Assembly (NCBI RefSeq): GCF_017742245.1
Contig: NZ_JAGHKO010000001.1
Coordinates: forward strand, 248,001-312,000
Direction of reading: 5' to 3'
Length of the DNA: 64,000 nt
Source of the DNA: Niastella soli
GTDB taxonomy: Bacteria; Bacteroidota; Bacteroidia; Chitinophagales; Chitinophagaceae
In this document: in pieces, positions 34,265 to 44,358 of the stretch
Layout: every line of letters begins with the position of its first letter
Numbering within the stretch: the first letter of the stretch is position 1
Program-made: the position numbers and the translations under genes
Notes under the pieces: generated by a model
Databases searched by the model: none
What the model saw: the letters and a program-made list of their open reading frames with translations, nothing else
What the model was told of the DNA's origin: nothing

Positions 34265-35095
34265 CTATTTCATTATGCGTTCAAATCGCTGTACAATTCT
34301 AATAAAACCTATAGTAGCCATCCGGAACTTGAACATGTTATAGGAACCGGTTATAGTCAGCCTGTTCAACAAAAACGGGTTCATGCGCTGCATTGAAATC
34401 TTATTTAATCTGTCCCCTACTTTAAAGGCATACCGTACGCCATATTTTTTCAGGATCCCAAACACGGCCTTCTGCTTTACAGGTTCATGCGACATATGGG
34501 CCGCAAATGAATAGGCAAAGACCGGCTGATAAGGAATACCCAGTTCATCGAGCCGTTGTTTGCTCTGACGCATGTCTTCATCAATTTCTTCCAGCGTCAT
34601 ATGGTGATAGCTCTTGTGATACATGGTATGCAAGCCATATTGAACGCGCTCACTGCAGAGGTCTTTTGCTTCTTCCACCAGCATAAACTCCCCCTCGGTC
34701 CTGGGACCCAGGTTATCGGGCGTTTGTACAAACCCCGCAACAATGAAAATATTGGCCTTGCAATTGAATTCTTTTAACAGCGGATACAGGTCTGTATAAT
34801 TATCCCTGAAGCCATCATCAAGTGTGATCATGATAGGTTTGGGTGGAAGCGGAGTGCCTTTCTCAATGTAATCGATCATGTCGCTGAGAAAGATCGTATT
34901 GTACCCTTTTCTGTTGATGTACTCGAGATGCTCTCGCATGCTTGAAGCAGAAACGGTTAAAAAGTCGGGCTTCTTCGTACTGCTGATCTTATGATATACC
35001 AGCACGGGCAGTCCTTTATAAAAAGGTCCTGCATATAAATACATTAGAATAAAGGTTATAACCAGGATTGCTACCGGTATTATTAGATATACCAT
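34265..35095 (-). CDS. Polysaccharide deacetylase family protein (membrane-anchored), paralogue
   Basis: The product has 276 residues. An N-terminal membrane helix precedes a NodB-type domain with MITLDDGFRDNY (Asp-Asp pair) and GLHTMYHKSYHHMTLEEID (His-x3-His). The C-terminus (FKFRMATIGFIRIVQRFERIMK) is nearly the same as that of the protein at 32842 (FTFKVAVWGFIKIINRFEKIMK), showing a duplication. A 245-base gap with a terminator separates it from the dehydratase gene upstream, so this three-gene unit probably has its own promoter, though no consensus box was found. Confidence 0.9.
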   Translation of the reverse strand: MVYLIIPVAILVITFILMYLYAGPFYKGLPVLVYHKISSTKKPDFLTVSASSMREHLEYINRKGYNTIFLSDMIDYIEKGTPLPPKPIMITLDDGFRDNYTDLYPLLKEFNCKANIFIVAGFVQTPDNLGPRTEGEFMLVEEAKDLCSERVQYGLHTMYHKSYHHMTLEEIDEDMRQSKQRLDELGIPYQPVFAYSFAAHMSHEPVKQKAVFGILKKYGVRYAFKVGDRLNKISMQRMNPFLLNRLTITGSYNMFKFRMATIGFIRIVQRFERIMK

Positions 35096-35262
35096 GGAAC
35101 TGGATTAATAGATGAATAATTAATTAAAAATCAGGCTCAGTGCTTAAGTATCGTTTTCCAGCTAATAGAAAGATACCCTTTTTACTATTGAAATAAAAGC
35201 CGGCAGCTATATTAATTTATTGCTGACGGCGACAAAAGGAATACTATGCAGGTAAAAATGAA

Positions 35263-35328
35263 ACAGGCAACAACCATCATAATACATTGCTAAGCGGGTC
35301 CCATCAATATACTATAGCTGTTGCCTGT
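35263..35328 (-). terminator. Probable terminator after the nucleotide-sugar dehydratase gene
   Basis: Perfect 10-bp arms (ACAGGCAACA at 35263-35272, TGTTGCCTGT at 35319-35328) enclose a 46-base loop. On the minus strand the hairpin is followed by TTTCATTTTT. The long loop lowers confidence. Confidence 0.5.
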
Positions 35329-35340
35329 GAGGTTGGTGTT

Positions 35341-37326
35341 TCAATCGGCGGCCGTTGTAGTATAGGCCTTATTAAGTTGTAGATCGAGTTTTTCGTATTG
35401 AGAATTCTTGCTCTTGAATTCGGGCACCAGCTCTTTCATCTTCTTCACTATTCCATAGTTATCCTCCAGGCGGCCCATGCTGATCAATTCTTCAATATCT
35501 CTTACAACTTTATGTGAGCAAGGTATGATCTTGGCAATTTTTATTTTCTCGTGGTGCGTTGGCAAGGTCTTCTCTTTCTCATTCAACAGTTCCTCGTATA
35601 ATTTTTCACCAGGACGCAATCCACTGTAAACGATCTTGATATCCTCATCGGGTGTTAAACCGGCCAGGCGGATCATCTTCAGTGCCAGGTCAACGATCTT
35701 AACCGGTTTACCCATATCAAATACAAATATTTCAGAACCTTTACCCATGATCGCTGCTTCCATTACCAATTGCACCGCTTCGGGGATGGTCATGAAATAG
35801 CGGGTGATCTCAGGGTGAGTAACCGTAACAGGTCCACCATTTTGAATTTGCTGTCTGAACCTGGGAATAACAGAACCATTAGAACCCAGTACATTTCCAA
35901 AACGAGTGGTTATAAACTTGGTTTTAGTACCGTTCGCTCCGCTCTTGCTTTCTCCATTGATAAGACCCATGATCGTTTGATCGACCAGGTTATCGGCCAC
36001 GGTACTTAACGACTGTACATACATTTCTGCTATCCGCTTGGAGGTACCCATTACATTGGTTGGGTTCACTGCCTTATCGGTTGAGATCATCACAAATTTA
36101 TGTACGTTGTACAAGACTGACAGATCGGCAATGATCTTGGTCCCCATTACGTTGGTAAGAATGGCTTCCGAAGGATGTTTTTCCATCATGGGCACATGCT
36201 TGTAAGCTGCTGCATGGAAAACAAAGTTGGGACGGAATTCCCGGAATGGTATCTGCATCCGGTTGCGGTCGCGAATGTTCCCAATAAAGATCTTGATATT
36301 AGCGCCGGGGAACTTCTCTTCCATTTCCAGCTGAATTTCATGCAAAGGAGATTCTGCCTGATCGCACAATACCACCATTTCAGGCTCAAACGACAACACC
36401 TGACGCACTATTTCTGACCCAATTGAACCAGCAGCACCGGTGATCAAAATTCTTTTACCGGTTAATTCGCTCGAAATTTTTTCGTTATTGATAATGATGG
36501 GGTCGCGTTGTAACAGATCTTCGATCCGCAACTCCTGAATTTGTTTCAGGCTTAGTTTACCATAGATCCATTGATCAGAAGGTGGAACAGTCAATACCTT
36601 TATTCCGAACTGCAAACATTTTTCAATTACCACTTTTTTGTCCTTACTATCGAGCTGTTCGTTCATTAATATCAGCTTATCGATCTTTTTCTTTGTTTTC
36701 AGTAAAGGCAACTCTCTGATATGGTAAACCTTTTTCTGTTGAATGGTAACATTTGCCTTATTGATATCAGTTTCTACAAAACCGGCAATCACAAATTTGT
36801 TGGTGATACTTGACTCAACCGACTGTTTTACCAGCATGGCTTCGCTATCGCTTCCATAGATAAGCACATTTTCTTTCAACACAATGGCATTATGTTTTAC
36901 ATAATAATAGAATCCACGGACCATGGAGCGCAACATCATATGCAGGGTGCAGCTGAAAAAGAAGTTTATCAATAGTACACCCGGTATATTCAGGGTATTG
37001 ATGTGGTATTCTTTATTTACAACGAAAACAACGGCTATGGGATATAATACGCCAGTGATCAATACCGCCAGGGAGATGCGCATCATGTCATATACATTCG
37101 AAAAACGCAGCATGCCCGTGTGTATGCGCATTAAATAAAATACCGGCAACGAAAGTGCGCAGTAAAGAATAGTGTATACAAAAAAGTGCCCGCGCAATAT
37201 TGCGGAGAACTCAAACTGTTTTACTACAAAATATGATAATGTAAAAGAGAATCCGGTAATAACCAGATCTATTATCAATATTACCCATCTGGGTACAGGC
37301 CTGGAGAATGACAGAAACTTCTTCAT
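35341..37326 (-). CDS. Membrane UDP-sugar 4,6-dehydratase (PglF/CapD/FlaA1 family)
   Basis: The product has 661 residues. Four N-terminal membrane spans (about 13-135), a linker Rossmann-like domain (150-280) and a short-chain dehydrogenase domain with TGAAGSIGSE (296-305) are visible. The active-site region STDKAVNPTNVMGTSK carries Met in place of the usual Tyr before the Lys, as in the long PglF/WbpM type. These enzymes convert UDP-GlcNAc to the 4-keto-6-deoxy sugar, the first step to bacillosamine-type sugars. Aminotransferase and acetyltransferase genes for the next steps lie directly upstream in the cluster. Confidence 0.92.
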   Translation of the reverse strand: MKKFLSFSRPVPRWVILIIDLVITGFSFTLSYFVVKQFEFSAILRGHFFVYTILYCALSLPVFYLMRIHTGMLRFSNVYDMMRISLAVLITGVLYPIAVVFVVNKEYHINTLNIPGVLLINFFFSCTLHMMLRSMVRGFYYYVKHNAIVLKENVLIYGSDSEAMLVKQSVESSITNKFVIAGFVETDINKANVTIQQKKVYHIRELPLLKTKKKIDKLILMNEQLDSKDKKVVIEKCLQFGIKVLTVPPSDQWIYGKLSLKQIQELRIEDLLQRDPIIINNEKISSELTGKRILITGAAGSIGSEIVRQVLSFEPEMVVLCDQAESPLHEIQLEMEEKFPGANIKIFIGNIRDRNRMQIPFREFRPNFVFHAAAYKHVPMMEKHPSEAILTNVMGTKIIADLSVLYNVHKFVMISTDKAVNPTNVMGTSKRIAEMYVQSLSTVADNLVDQTIMGLINGESKSGANGTKTKFITTRFGNVLGSNGSVIPRFRQQIQNGGPVTVTHPEITRYFMTIPEAVQLVMEAAIMGKGSEIFVFDMGKPVKIVDLALKMIRLAGLTPDEDIKIVYSGLRPGEKLYEELLNEKEKTLPTHHEKIKIAKIIPCSHKVVRDIEELISMGRLEDNYGIVKKMKELVPEFKSKNSQYEKLDLQLNKAYTTTAAD

Positions 37327-37709
37327 GCTATTAGCAATAAGTTTACAATGTTGATTGTTCCTATATGTGGATTTTCCAGGAAATAAATGGAATGACCATG
37401 AGCGTCATGCAAAAGATGGCCAAGGCGAAATATGGATATTACGCAGGAAATATGGATCCAGGGTTATATTAAATGCACAGAAAATGGATTGTAACAGCAG
37501 GAAGTTCAAAGGATTACTACCACATAAACAACAACATATATATGCGGATTTGCACAAGGATATCGATCAAAGGAGACTATTTAGAAGGACAACAGCTGGA
37601 TTTGAAAAGGAAGACATTTCAAAGGATCGGATGTTACCAAGACTAAAGAATATCCTTGATCCGTAGTTTATTGTTAGAATGGACCACTACAATTAAAGTA
37701 TCAGGACAC
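37327..37709. other. Intergenic region without recognisable gene
   Basis: About 380 bases between the dehydratase and aminotransferase genes. A 103-codon plus-strand frame has no family resemblance and no ATG at its start. Short repeated words (GAAATATGGAT twice, CAAAGGA three times) are present, but no promoter box of the TAnnTTTG type was found. Confidence 0.5.
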
Positions 37710-38930
37710 TCATACGAACATTGTGAGGGCTGTAACTAAAGCGAAAGTTACGCAAGAAATTGGATTATTCGCAATATTTTTAAATGATTTTTTCACATTC
37801 ACCACTTCCCCTATACGCGCTACAACCCGGTTCAGTTCTGCTTCCGTTAAATTTGAACCCGATGGCAAACAAAGCCCTTTATCGAACAGGCGTTCGCTTA
37901 TGCCATTGCCATAATAAAGGCAATGTTTAAATACCGGCTGCATATGCATAGGTTTCCATAATGGCCGGCAATCTATATTATCTTCGGTAAGTGCATCCTG
38001 AATATCTATTATTGAATACTCATCGCTATCGATCAGAACGGTCGTTAACCAATGATTAGAGTAAAAATCCTTGCCTGGATCTGCAATAAACTGTATACCA
38101 TCTACATCTGCCAGCGCCTGTTTATAAAAGTCAAAATTATAGCGGCGTTGGGCAACCCGTTGGGGTAATACTTCCATCTGGCCCCGGCCTATACCAGCGC
38201 ATACATTACTCATGCGATAATTGTAACCGATCTGCGAGTGCTGGTAATGGGGAGCATGATCGCGGGCCTGGGTAGCTAAAAAGCGTGCCTCCTTTATATA
38301 TTCTTCATTAGCCGAAATAAGGGCTCCGCCACCGGAGGTGGTTATAATTTTATTCCCATTAAAAGAAAGGATTCCCATATCGCCAAAAGTTCCTACAGCC
38401 CTTCCTTTATATGTAGAACCTAATGCTTCAGCCGCATCTTCAATCACTGGAATTTCGTACCGGCGTGCAATGTTCATGATCTCATCCATACGGGCCGGCA
38501 TTCCATACAAGTGCACTACAATGATCGCCTTGGGCTTTTTGCCATTCCTTATGCGGTCCTGTATCGCTTCTTCCAGGTACTCGGGCGACATATTCCAGGT
38601 AGTTTCTTCACTATCAACAAATACAGGTGAAGCTCCCTGATAAACTATTGGGTTTGCTGAGGCCGAGAAAGTCATTGACTGGCAAATCACTTCATCACCT
38701 GCGTTAACACCCAGGATCACCAATGCTAAATGCAAGGCTGCAGTGCCAGAGCTTAAGGCTGCCACATGCACATCATTTCCCAGGTAAGCTTCCAGGTCAT
38801 GTTCCAAACCGTTTACATTAGGGCCAAGCGGCGCAATCCAGTTTGTAGCAAATGCTTCCTGAACATACTTCATTTCCTTTTCTCCCATATGCGGAGACGA
38901 CAACCAGATTTTCTCTTTCATTGAATGCAA
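37710..38930 (-). CDS. DegT/DnrJ/EryC1 aminotransferase, PglE-like
   Basis: The product has 406 residues. PLP lysine is Lys194 (SFNGNKIITTSGGG), with EDAAEALGS at 164-172 and SSGTAALHLAL at 60-70. The NGNK form and YNYRMSNVCAGIGRGQMEVL are typical of the PglE/WecE-like group that aminates 4-keto-6-deoxy nucleotide sugars. It would act after the PglF-like dehydratase. The last 17 residues (a hydrophobic tail after KKSFKN) go beyond the usual family end and may reflect sequence drift at the stop. A start at Met4 is also possible. Confidence 0.9.
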   Translation of the reverse strand: MHSMKEKIWLSSPHMGEKEMKYVQEAFATNWIAPLGPNVNGLEHDLEAYLGNDVHVAALSSGTAALHLALVILGVNAGDEVICQSMTFSASANPIVYQGASPVFVDSEETTWNMSPEYLEEAIQDRIRNGKKPKAIIVVHLYGMPARMDEIMNIARRYEIPVIEDAAEALGSTYKGRAVGTFGDMGILSFNGNKIITTSGGGALISANEEYIKEARFLATQARDHAPHYQHSQIGYNYRMSNVCAGIGRGQMEVLPQRVAQRRYNFDFYKQALADVDGIQFIADPGKDFYSNHWLTTVLIDSDEYSIIDIQDALTEDNIDCRPLWKPMHMQPVFKHCLYYGNGISERLFDKGLCLPSGSNLTEAELNRVVARIGEVVNVKKSFKNIANNPISCVTFALVTALTMFV

Positions 38931-39024
38931 CTTAAATTGGCAAATTATAATGCTTTTCCAGATAAAACAAGTTCCGCCAACCAGGTTATTTAAATATTAT
39001 CTCCAGTCTATTTTTTTCTGAAAT

Positions 39025-39654
39025 TTATGCCGGTTCATTCATTTTTATGATCCGGCCCGGGTTCCCCACCACTACTGCATAATCGGGCACATCCCTTATT
39101 ATCACGGCGCCCGCGCCCACCATTACCCACTTACCTATACGAATATTTTGCATTACCGACGCACCGATCCCAATTTGTGTTCCCTCTCCTACCTGCACAT
39201 TTCCTGACAGGGCAACGTTGGGTGAAATATGTACATAATCCTCTACCAGGCAATCATGATCAATGGAACAATTAGTGTTTAATATAACATGATTCCCTAT
39301 GTGGCTGTGTACATTAACTGTAACATTAGCCATTACAACCGTTCCCTGACCAATTGAACATCGTGGTGAAACTACAGCAGCCGGATGAATCGCTGTGGTA
39401 AATTTTACTCCACTTAATTTATGGGCTACTATTTTTCTAATTCGATTACTGCCAATGGAAATAATAAATTCATCATCCGGTACCACTTCAGCCTGCTGCA
39501 AGGTGTTATATACGGAATAATCCAGCAAAGATGTTACCTGCGGATTATCATCTATCAATCCATATAATGTACGGCCCTGGGCTTCCAGTATTTCACAGAT
39601 CACTTTCGCATGGCCACTTGCACCATACATTAAAATTCTATTAGTAAGCAACAT
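39025..39654 (-). CDS. Sugar O/N-acetyltransferase, PglD/NeuD family
   Basis: The product has 209 residues. An N-terminal nucleotide-sugar-binding Rossmann part (MYGASGHAKVICEILEAQG) is followed by a left-handed beta helix with NCSIDHDCLVEDYVHISPNV, which contains the catalytic His of the PglD type, and GEGTQIGIGASVMQNIRIG. The family transfers acetyl from acetyl-CoA to UDP-amino sugars. With the neighbouring PglF- and PglE-like proteins it completes a route to a UDP-diacetamido-trideoxy sugar. A good promoter lies about 100 bases upstream. Confidence 0.9.
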   Translation of the reverse strand: MLLTNRILMYGASGHAKVICEILEAQGRTLYGLIDDNPQVTSLLDYSVYNTLQQAEVVPDDEFIISIGSNRIRKIVAHKLSGVKFTTAIHPAAVVSPRCSIGQGTVVMANVTVNVHSHIGNHVILNTNCSIDHDCLVEDYVHISPNVALSGNVQVGEGTQIGIGASVMQNIRIGKWVMVGAGAVIIRDVPDYAVVVGNPGRIIKMNEPA

Positions 39655-39750
39655 AAAGTTTAATAAGGGCTATTCGCAGAAAGGATTTTAAACGGGAAAT
39701 TGATCGGTACTCAATTAGGTAAAAAATGGATAGGACATCAAACTATGGTG

Positions 39751-39780
39751 CAAAAATACACACTAAAATTTGATGCGCAA
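39751..39780 (-). promoter_or_regulatory. Bacteroidota-type promoter for the PglD-like gene
   Basis: On the minus strand TTG (39780-39778), 19 bases, then TATTTTTG (39758-39751) match the consensus exactly. The predicted start of transcription is about 90 bases before the gene. It indicates an internal promoter in the cluster. Confidence 0.6.
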
Positions 39781-39822
39781 TATTATAATTATGCAAATAG
39801 CTTAATTTTAATCAATATACCA

Positions 39823-41199
39823 CTAAGCGGTAAACCGGTAATACCTGCCAGCCTTCCTCTTTACAAACCCTTCGGCATAACTGTATGAATTTTCATCATC
39901 GATCTCCCGCTCATCAGACATAGTGGCATTTTCCAAACTTCCCATCATGATCATTACGGGAAATAAAATTGAACGAAGCAGCGTTTTTACAGGTCGCAGT
40001 TCTTTTACTGATTCAATAACCGCTTCTGTTACAGTCCTGCATTCGTCGTTGGTGAGTTGAGGATAGATGGGAAGAGAGATCTCGTTGCTATATAAATCAA
40101 AGGAAGCAGGATAATCCTCGATCTTATAACCTGCCTGTTTAAATACGGTAAGCATGGGCAAAGGCGTAAAATGTACATTCACCGCAACAGAACGCCCTGA
40201 GATCCCTTCTATAATTTTATTACGTTCTGCCTCTGTTCCATTTTTAATACGCAATGGATAAAGATGGTAGGAAGACGAACAACCGCTTTGTTGATACGGC
40301 GGACAAATAGCCCAATCGTATTTTGAAAAAATATTGGTATAAAAATCGAACACTCTTTTTCTTTCAATCAGCAACAGGTTCTCATATTTCTTGAACTGCG
40401 CCAATGCTACAGCAGCCAGCACATCGGGCATGTTCATTTTGAAACCGGGATAAATAACATCATATTGCCAGGCCCCGGCCTTGGTTTTTGTAAAAGCATC
40501 CTTTGTTTGGCCATTCAGACTCCATATGCGAAGGGTGTTATACACTTCCTCACTATTAAAGGGCATCGGCAGATTGATGGCAATAACGCCACCTTCAGCA
40601 GATGTAATATTTTTTACGGCATGCAGAGAGAAAACAGTGATGTCGGCACAGGAACCAATAGGCTTGTTCTTGTAAGTGGCTCCCAGCGCATGTGCGGCAT
40701 CGTCCATGATCATAATACGGCCCAATTGATGCTGGGCATCTGAGGCCGGCCGGAACTTCTTTCTAATTTCGGGATCATTTACGATGCTGTATATACCATC
40801 GTAATCGCAAGGCCAGCCGGCAAAATCAACAGCAATTATTGCTTTTGTTCTTTCAGTAATGGCCGCTCTTACATTATTACAATCGATATTAAAATCGCTT
40901 CCCACATCAACCATAACCGGCTTGGCGCCCACATGCATTACCGCCAATGCTGTAGCACAGTAGGTATAAGCCGGCACAATAACCTCGTCGCCTTCTTTTA
41001 TGCCATACCAATGCAACATCAAGATCATACCCGATGTAGCCGAGTTTACGGCCAGGGTGTGATCAACATTGCAAAATGACGCCATTTCTTTCTCAAGCTG
41101 TTTTGTGGCAGGTCCGGTGGTAAGCCAGCCACTTTGAAGTATAGAGGTTACTTCGTTGATTATATCATCATCGATATAAGGAGGTGAAAAACGAATCAT
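39823..41199 (-). CDS. DegT/DnrJ/EryC1 aminotransferase with C-terminal extension
   Basis: The product has 458 residues. PLP lysine is Lys196 (SLHAVKNITSAEGG), with DDAAHALGA (166-174) and NSATSGMILML (52-62). The core ends near residue 395; a further 60 residues with a hydrophobic stretch (LLRSILFPVMIMMG) and a charged end are not part of the usual fold. It differs clearly from the PglE-like protein at 37710, so the cluster probably makes a second amino sugar. The extension could anchor it to the membrane, which is speculative. Confidence 0.88.
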   Translation of the reverse strand: MIRFSPPYIDDDIINEVTSILQSGWLTTGPATKQLEKEMASFCNVDHTLAVNSATSGMILMLHWYGIKEGDEVIVPAYTYCATALAVMHVGAKPVMVDVGSDFNIDCNNVRAAITERTKAIIAVDFAGWPCDYDGIYSIVNDPEIRKKFRPASDAQHQLGRIMIMDDAAHALGATYKNKPIGSCADITVFSLHAVKNITSAEGGVIAINLPMPFNSEEVYNTLRIWSLNGQTKDAFTKTKAGAWQYDVIYPGFKMNMPDVLAAVALAQFKKYENLLLIERKRVFDFYTNIFSKYDWAICPPYQQSGCSSSYHLYPLRIKNGTEAERNKIIEGISGRSVAVNVHFTPLPMLTVFKQAGYKIEDYPASFDLYSNEISLPIYPQLTNDECRTVTEAVIESVKELRPVKTLLRSILFPVMIMMGSLENATMSDEREIDDENSYSYAEGFVKRKAGRYYRFTA

Positions 41200-41327
41200 A
41201 ATCAGAGCTTCTTAAGGGTTTAGTATTTAATCATTCATAAGTTAGCTGACCCATTAATAAATTACGATTATTTCAGCATAATAACCGGGTAATACAGAGG
41301 AATATTTGGAGGGGAGGATTGAAACAC

Positions 41328-41936
41328 TTAGTTTCCCTGGAATTTAGTCATTGTTACATGACCTTGCTGACTAACACCTTCACTTTTAACAACCTTCATA
41401 ATAGTAAAAAACACAATCTTACAGTCAAGCTGAAAACTTACATTATCTACATACCATACATCCAGTTCAAACTTCTCATTCCATCCTATGGCATTACGAC
41501 CATTCACCTGTGCCCAACCTGTAATGCCTGGACGTATTTCATGCCTTCGCTTTTGATTATCGTTGTATAAAGGTAGGTATTCCACCAACAAAGGTCGTGG
41601 TCCTATCAAACTCATTTCACCTTTAATGACATTGATCAATTGTGGAATTTCATCAAGTGATGTTTTTCTAATGAACTTCCCAATAGCCGTTAAGCGTTCT
41701 GCATCTGATAACAAATTGCCCGCAGCATCTTTTTTATCATTCATGGTCTTAAACTTCACCAGCTTAAAGATTCGTCCATACCTGCCCGGGCGTGGCTGTA
41801 CAAAAAATGGACTGCCCTGGTTGGCTATAAAAAGTAGTGCTGTAATAAGTATAAAGAAAGGAAATAGTAAACTGAAAGCGATCAGGCTTACTATCAGATC
41901 GAAACATCTTTTTAATAAATTACGATACAATTGCAT
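41328..41936 (-). CDS. Polyprenyl-phosphate sugar-1-phosphate transferase (PglC/WcaJ C-terminal type)
   Basis: The product has 202 residues, a minimal monotopic transferase. The N-terminal re-entrant helix ([20 protein letters not shown]) is followed by the catalytic Asp-Glu pair in [13 protein letters not shown], then [12 protein letters not shown] and [16 protein letters not shown]. It moves a sugar phosphate from UDP-sugar to undecaprenyl phosphate, the priming step of glycan assembly on the inner membrane. It overlaps the upstream GT4 gene by 17 bases, so the two are coupled. The presence of PglF/E/D-like genes suggests a diacetamido sugar as substrate. Confidence 0.93.
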   Translation of the reverse strand: MQLYRNLLKRCFDLIVSLIAFSLLFPFFILITALLFIANQGSPFFVQPRPGRYGRIFKLVKFKTMNDKKDAAGNLLSDAERLTAIGKFIRKTSLDEIPQLINVIKGEMSLIGPRPLLVEYLPLYNDNQKRRHEIRPGITGWAQVNGRNAIGWNEKFELDVWYVDNVSFQLDCKIVFFTIMKVVKSEGVSQQGHVTMTKFQGN

Positions 41937-43095
41937 GAGCTTTTAAATGGTCGTGATATTCTTTTAACAACAATTCCCAAAGATATTTTTGTTCATATCG
42001 GTCCACGATCATCTTACGTGCATTTGTTTGCAAAGTAAGATATAAAGCCGGATCAGTCAATAACCGCTCCATGGCATTTTTCAGTTCCAGGATGTTCTTG
42101 GCCGGAATGATCAACCCGTTTTTGCCATCCTCAATGATCTCATTGCAACCATTAATATCAGTTACAATAGAAGGCAGATTAAAACAACCGGCCTGCATAG
42201 GCACATTAGGGAATCCCTCACGATAAGAAGGAAAAGCTAATACCTGGCTGATCATTAAAAAAGGCCTGATATCCTGCTGAAATCCGGCATGAACGATGGA
42301 TTGATCTGTTTCAATGATCGTTCGGGTATCCGGCGCAATCGGATCGCGTTCCGGTTCATACGGACCTACCAGCAATAATTTTATATGCGGATACTTTTTC
42401 CTGAGTTCACTGAAGGCGGCTACCAGCTCTTCAATTCCCTTATCTTTCACCAGCCTGCCTACAAATACAAACACAAAGTCTTTTTCCGTTAACCCGAATT
42501 TCTTTTTTAGTTCAATGGCCGCGTTACTCAATTCTTCGCCGGGCTGGAAAAAACGGGTATTGATACCATTGCTGCTTCCATTCCCCAGCACTTTCATTTT
42601 TTGTTCCTTGCAGAAATGATTCTCCAGAATAAAGCCGGCCAGCACTTTCGAATTCGGGTATACATGTGTGGCACAGCTGTAAGTAAGCCGTTCTACAAAA
42701 TCAAGTACTTTCCTTTTAACCCCTGTATTTTCCATCAATGGCATTCCGGCCACAGTATGCATGCGCACAGGCACACCTGCCAACCGGCTTGCCATCATAC
42801 CCAGCAACCCGGCCTTGGGCGTATGGGTATGCACAATAGCAGGTTTTTCTTTTTTCAACAATCTGTACAATTTCCACAATGCCTTTATGTCTTTCACCGG
42901 TGTAATAGCACGCGTCATAGAGATCGGCGCAGTTCGCACCCCTTCACGAACACCAACCTGTTCGAGCATTTTATCAGGGGATGAAACCGCGAGCACTTCA
43001 AAATGACCAGACATATACCTTAGCTGATCTTTAAGCAATACACTTAACGACACAGGCACCGTGGTTATCCGGATCAGTTTATTCGATGATTTCAT
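41920..43095 (-). CDS. GT4-family glycosyltransferase (PglA-like context)
   Basis: The product has 391 residues with a GT-B fold. The N-terminal acceptor half contains [20 protein letters not shown] and the C-terminal donor half contains [20 protein letters not shown] and [21 protein letters not shown] (the Glu motif of GT4). It probably adds the second sugar to the lipid-linked primer, given its coupling to the priming transferase. The donor sugar is not readable. It is the first gene of this minus-strand subcluster, next to a divergently oriented GNAT gene. Confidence 0.92.
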   Translation of the reverse strand: MKSSNKLIRITTVPVSLSVLLKDQLRYMSGHFEVLAVSSPDKMLEQVGVREGVRTAPISMTRAITPVKDIKALWKLYRLLKKEKPAIVHTHTPKAGLLGMMASRLAGVPVRMHTVAGMPLMENTGVKRKVLDFVERLTYSCATHVYPNSKVLAGFILENHFCKEQKMKVLGNGSSNGINTRFFQPGEELSNAAIELKKKFGLTEKDFVFVFVGRLVKDKGIEELVAAFSELRKKYPHIKLLLVGPYEPERDPIAPDTRTIIETDQSIVHAGFQQDIRPFLMISQVLAFPSYREGFPNVPMQAGCFNLPSIVTDINGCNEIIEDGKNGLIIPAKNILELKNAMERLLTDPALYLTLQTNARKMIVDRYEQKYLWELLLKEYHDHLKAHAIVS

Positions 43096-43285
43096 GTTAT
43101 CTATTTGTGTACGAGGAGCCGAATTCGGGTACGCTATAAAGATTGCTTACCTTTATACAACTGCAATCTTGTAAAGAAGAAAAAATATTCGTAATTTATT
43201 TTACAATGTGCGACCAATTGTTTTTATTGGAATTCGAACATTGTAATTCGTTAACCCAGCTTCAATCAACAATAATCTACTTACC

Positions 43286-44284
43286 ATGCAAATACGATCC
43301 GCCACGCCCCAGGACAAACCCGCAATGATAGCGCTTTTGAAAAAATCATTGGGAGAAGGGCTTATTCCTAAATCGGAATTTTTGTGGAATTGGAAACACG
43401 AACAAAATCCCTTCGGTGCTTCTTTTGTTTTGCTGGCCGAAGAAGCGGGCACGCTTATTGGATTAAGGGCTTTTATGCAATGGCAGTGGAAATGGAATGA
43501 CAGGGTTTACAAAGCCATTCGCGCCGTTGATACAGCTACTCACCCCGATCACCAGGGTAAAGGCATATTCAAAAAACTGACCCTGCAACAGCTTGAGCTG
43601 TGTAAACAACAGGGCATCGATTTTGTATTCAATACGCCGAATGATCAAAGCCGGCCGGGTTATTTAAAAATGGGCTGGGTACAACAGGGCAGAATGCCAT
43701 TAAAATTCAAAGTTCGCAATCCCATTGCCCTCGCGTATGCCCTTGCGTTCAAAAAGAGGTCAGGTAATGCGGGCGCCGATGACCCTACACCTACCCAAAC
43801 CTGGGCCCCAAAAGTGTTTAGCTTAATGGATAATTACATCCCCGATAGCACCCATTTAAACACGGTATTGTCTGGTTCGTATATCCGGTGGCGCTACGCC
43901 ATCAACCCGTTATTCAATTATAATTATTTTACCGACTTCGAAAGCTTTCTGCTTATTGGCCGGATAAAACAACATTCATTTACCCGGGAGCTGCGCCTGG
44001 TAGACTGTATGTTATTTAATAACCCTTCAGCAAACAGGCGCATCAACTCCCGGATCAGCAAGGTGGTTCTTCCTTACTGCAAAAAACATAAAATACAGGT
44101 CATTTCATTTTCAGGACAGCAATATCAATCACATCAATCTGCTCTTAACTGGATGGGAATAATACCTGTTCAGAACCGTGGTCCCATTGTTACCCTAAGA
44201 GATTTGAACATGAATGAAAAATTTCCCGAATTACTGGACATTAAAAACTGGGGCTATTCTCTTGGCGACATGGAATTATTTTAA
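43286..44284 (+). CDS. GNAT-family N-acetyltransferase
   Basis: The product has 332 residues. The N-terminal GNAT domain contains IRSATPQDKPAMIALL and the acetyl-CoA loop THPDHQGKGIFKKLT (about 92-106). The C-terminal half is unrelated to known short GNATs and may bind a larger acceptor. It is the only plus-strand gene in the polysaccharide cluster, sitting between its two halves. Such proteins are frequent in Bacteroidota glycan loci and may acylate an amino sugar, but the substrate is unknown. Confidence 0.82.
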   Translation: MQIRSATPQDKPAMIALLKKSLGEGLIPKSEFLWNWKHEQNPFGASFVLLAEEAGTLIGLRAFMQWQWKWNDRVYKAIRAVDTATHPDHQGKGIFKKLTLQQLELCKQQGIDFVFNTPNDQSRPGYLKMGWVQQGRMPLKFKVRNPIALAYALAFKKRSGNAGADDPTPTQTWAPKVFSLMDNYIPDSTHLNTVLSGSYIRWRYAINPLFNYNYFTDFESFLLIGRIKQHSFTRELRLVDCMLFNNPSANRRINSRISKVVLPYCKKHKIQVISFSGQQYQSHQSALNWMGIIPVQNRGPIVTLRDLNMNEKFPELLDIKNWGYSLGDMELF

Positions 44285-44358
44285 TAGTTCATCCGCCATG
44301 GTTGGTAAGCCGGGAAACACCGACTGTTCTTTATTTTAAAGGCTGAAATCATAGACCA

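Noticed and set aside
37355-37666. 103-codon plus-strand frame between the dehydratase and aminotransferase genes
   Set aside because: It has a TTG start, no recognisable domain and a composition unlike neighbouring proteins; opposite strand to the operon.
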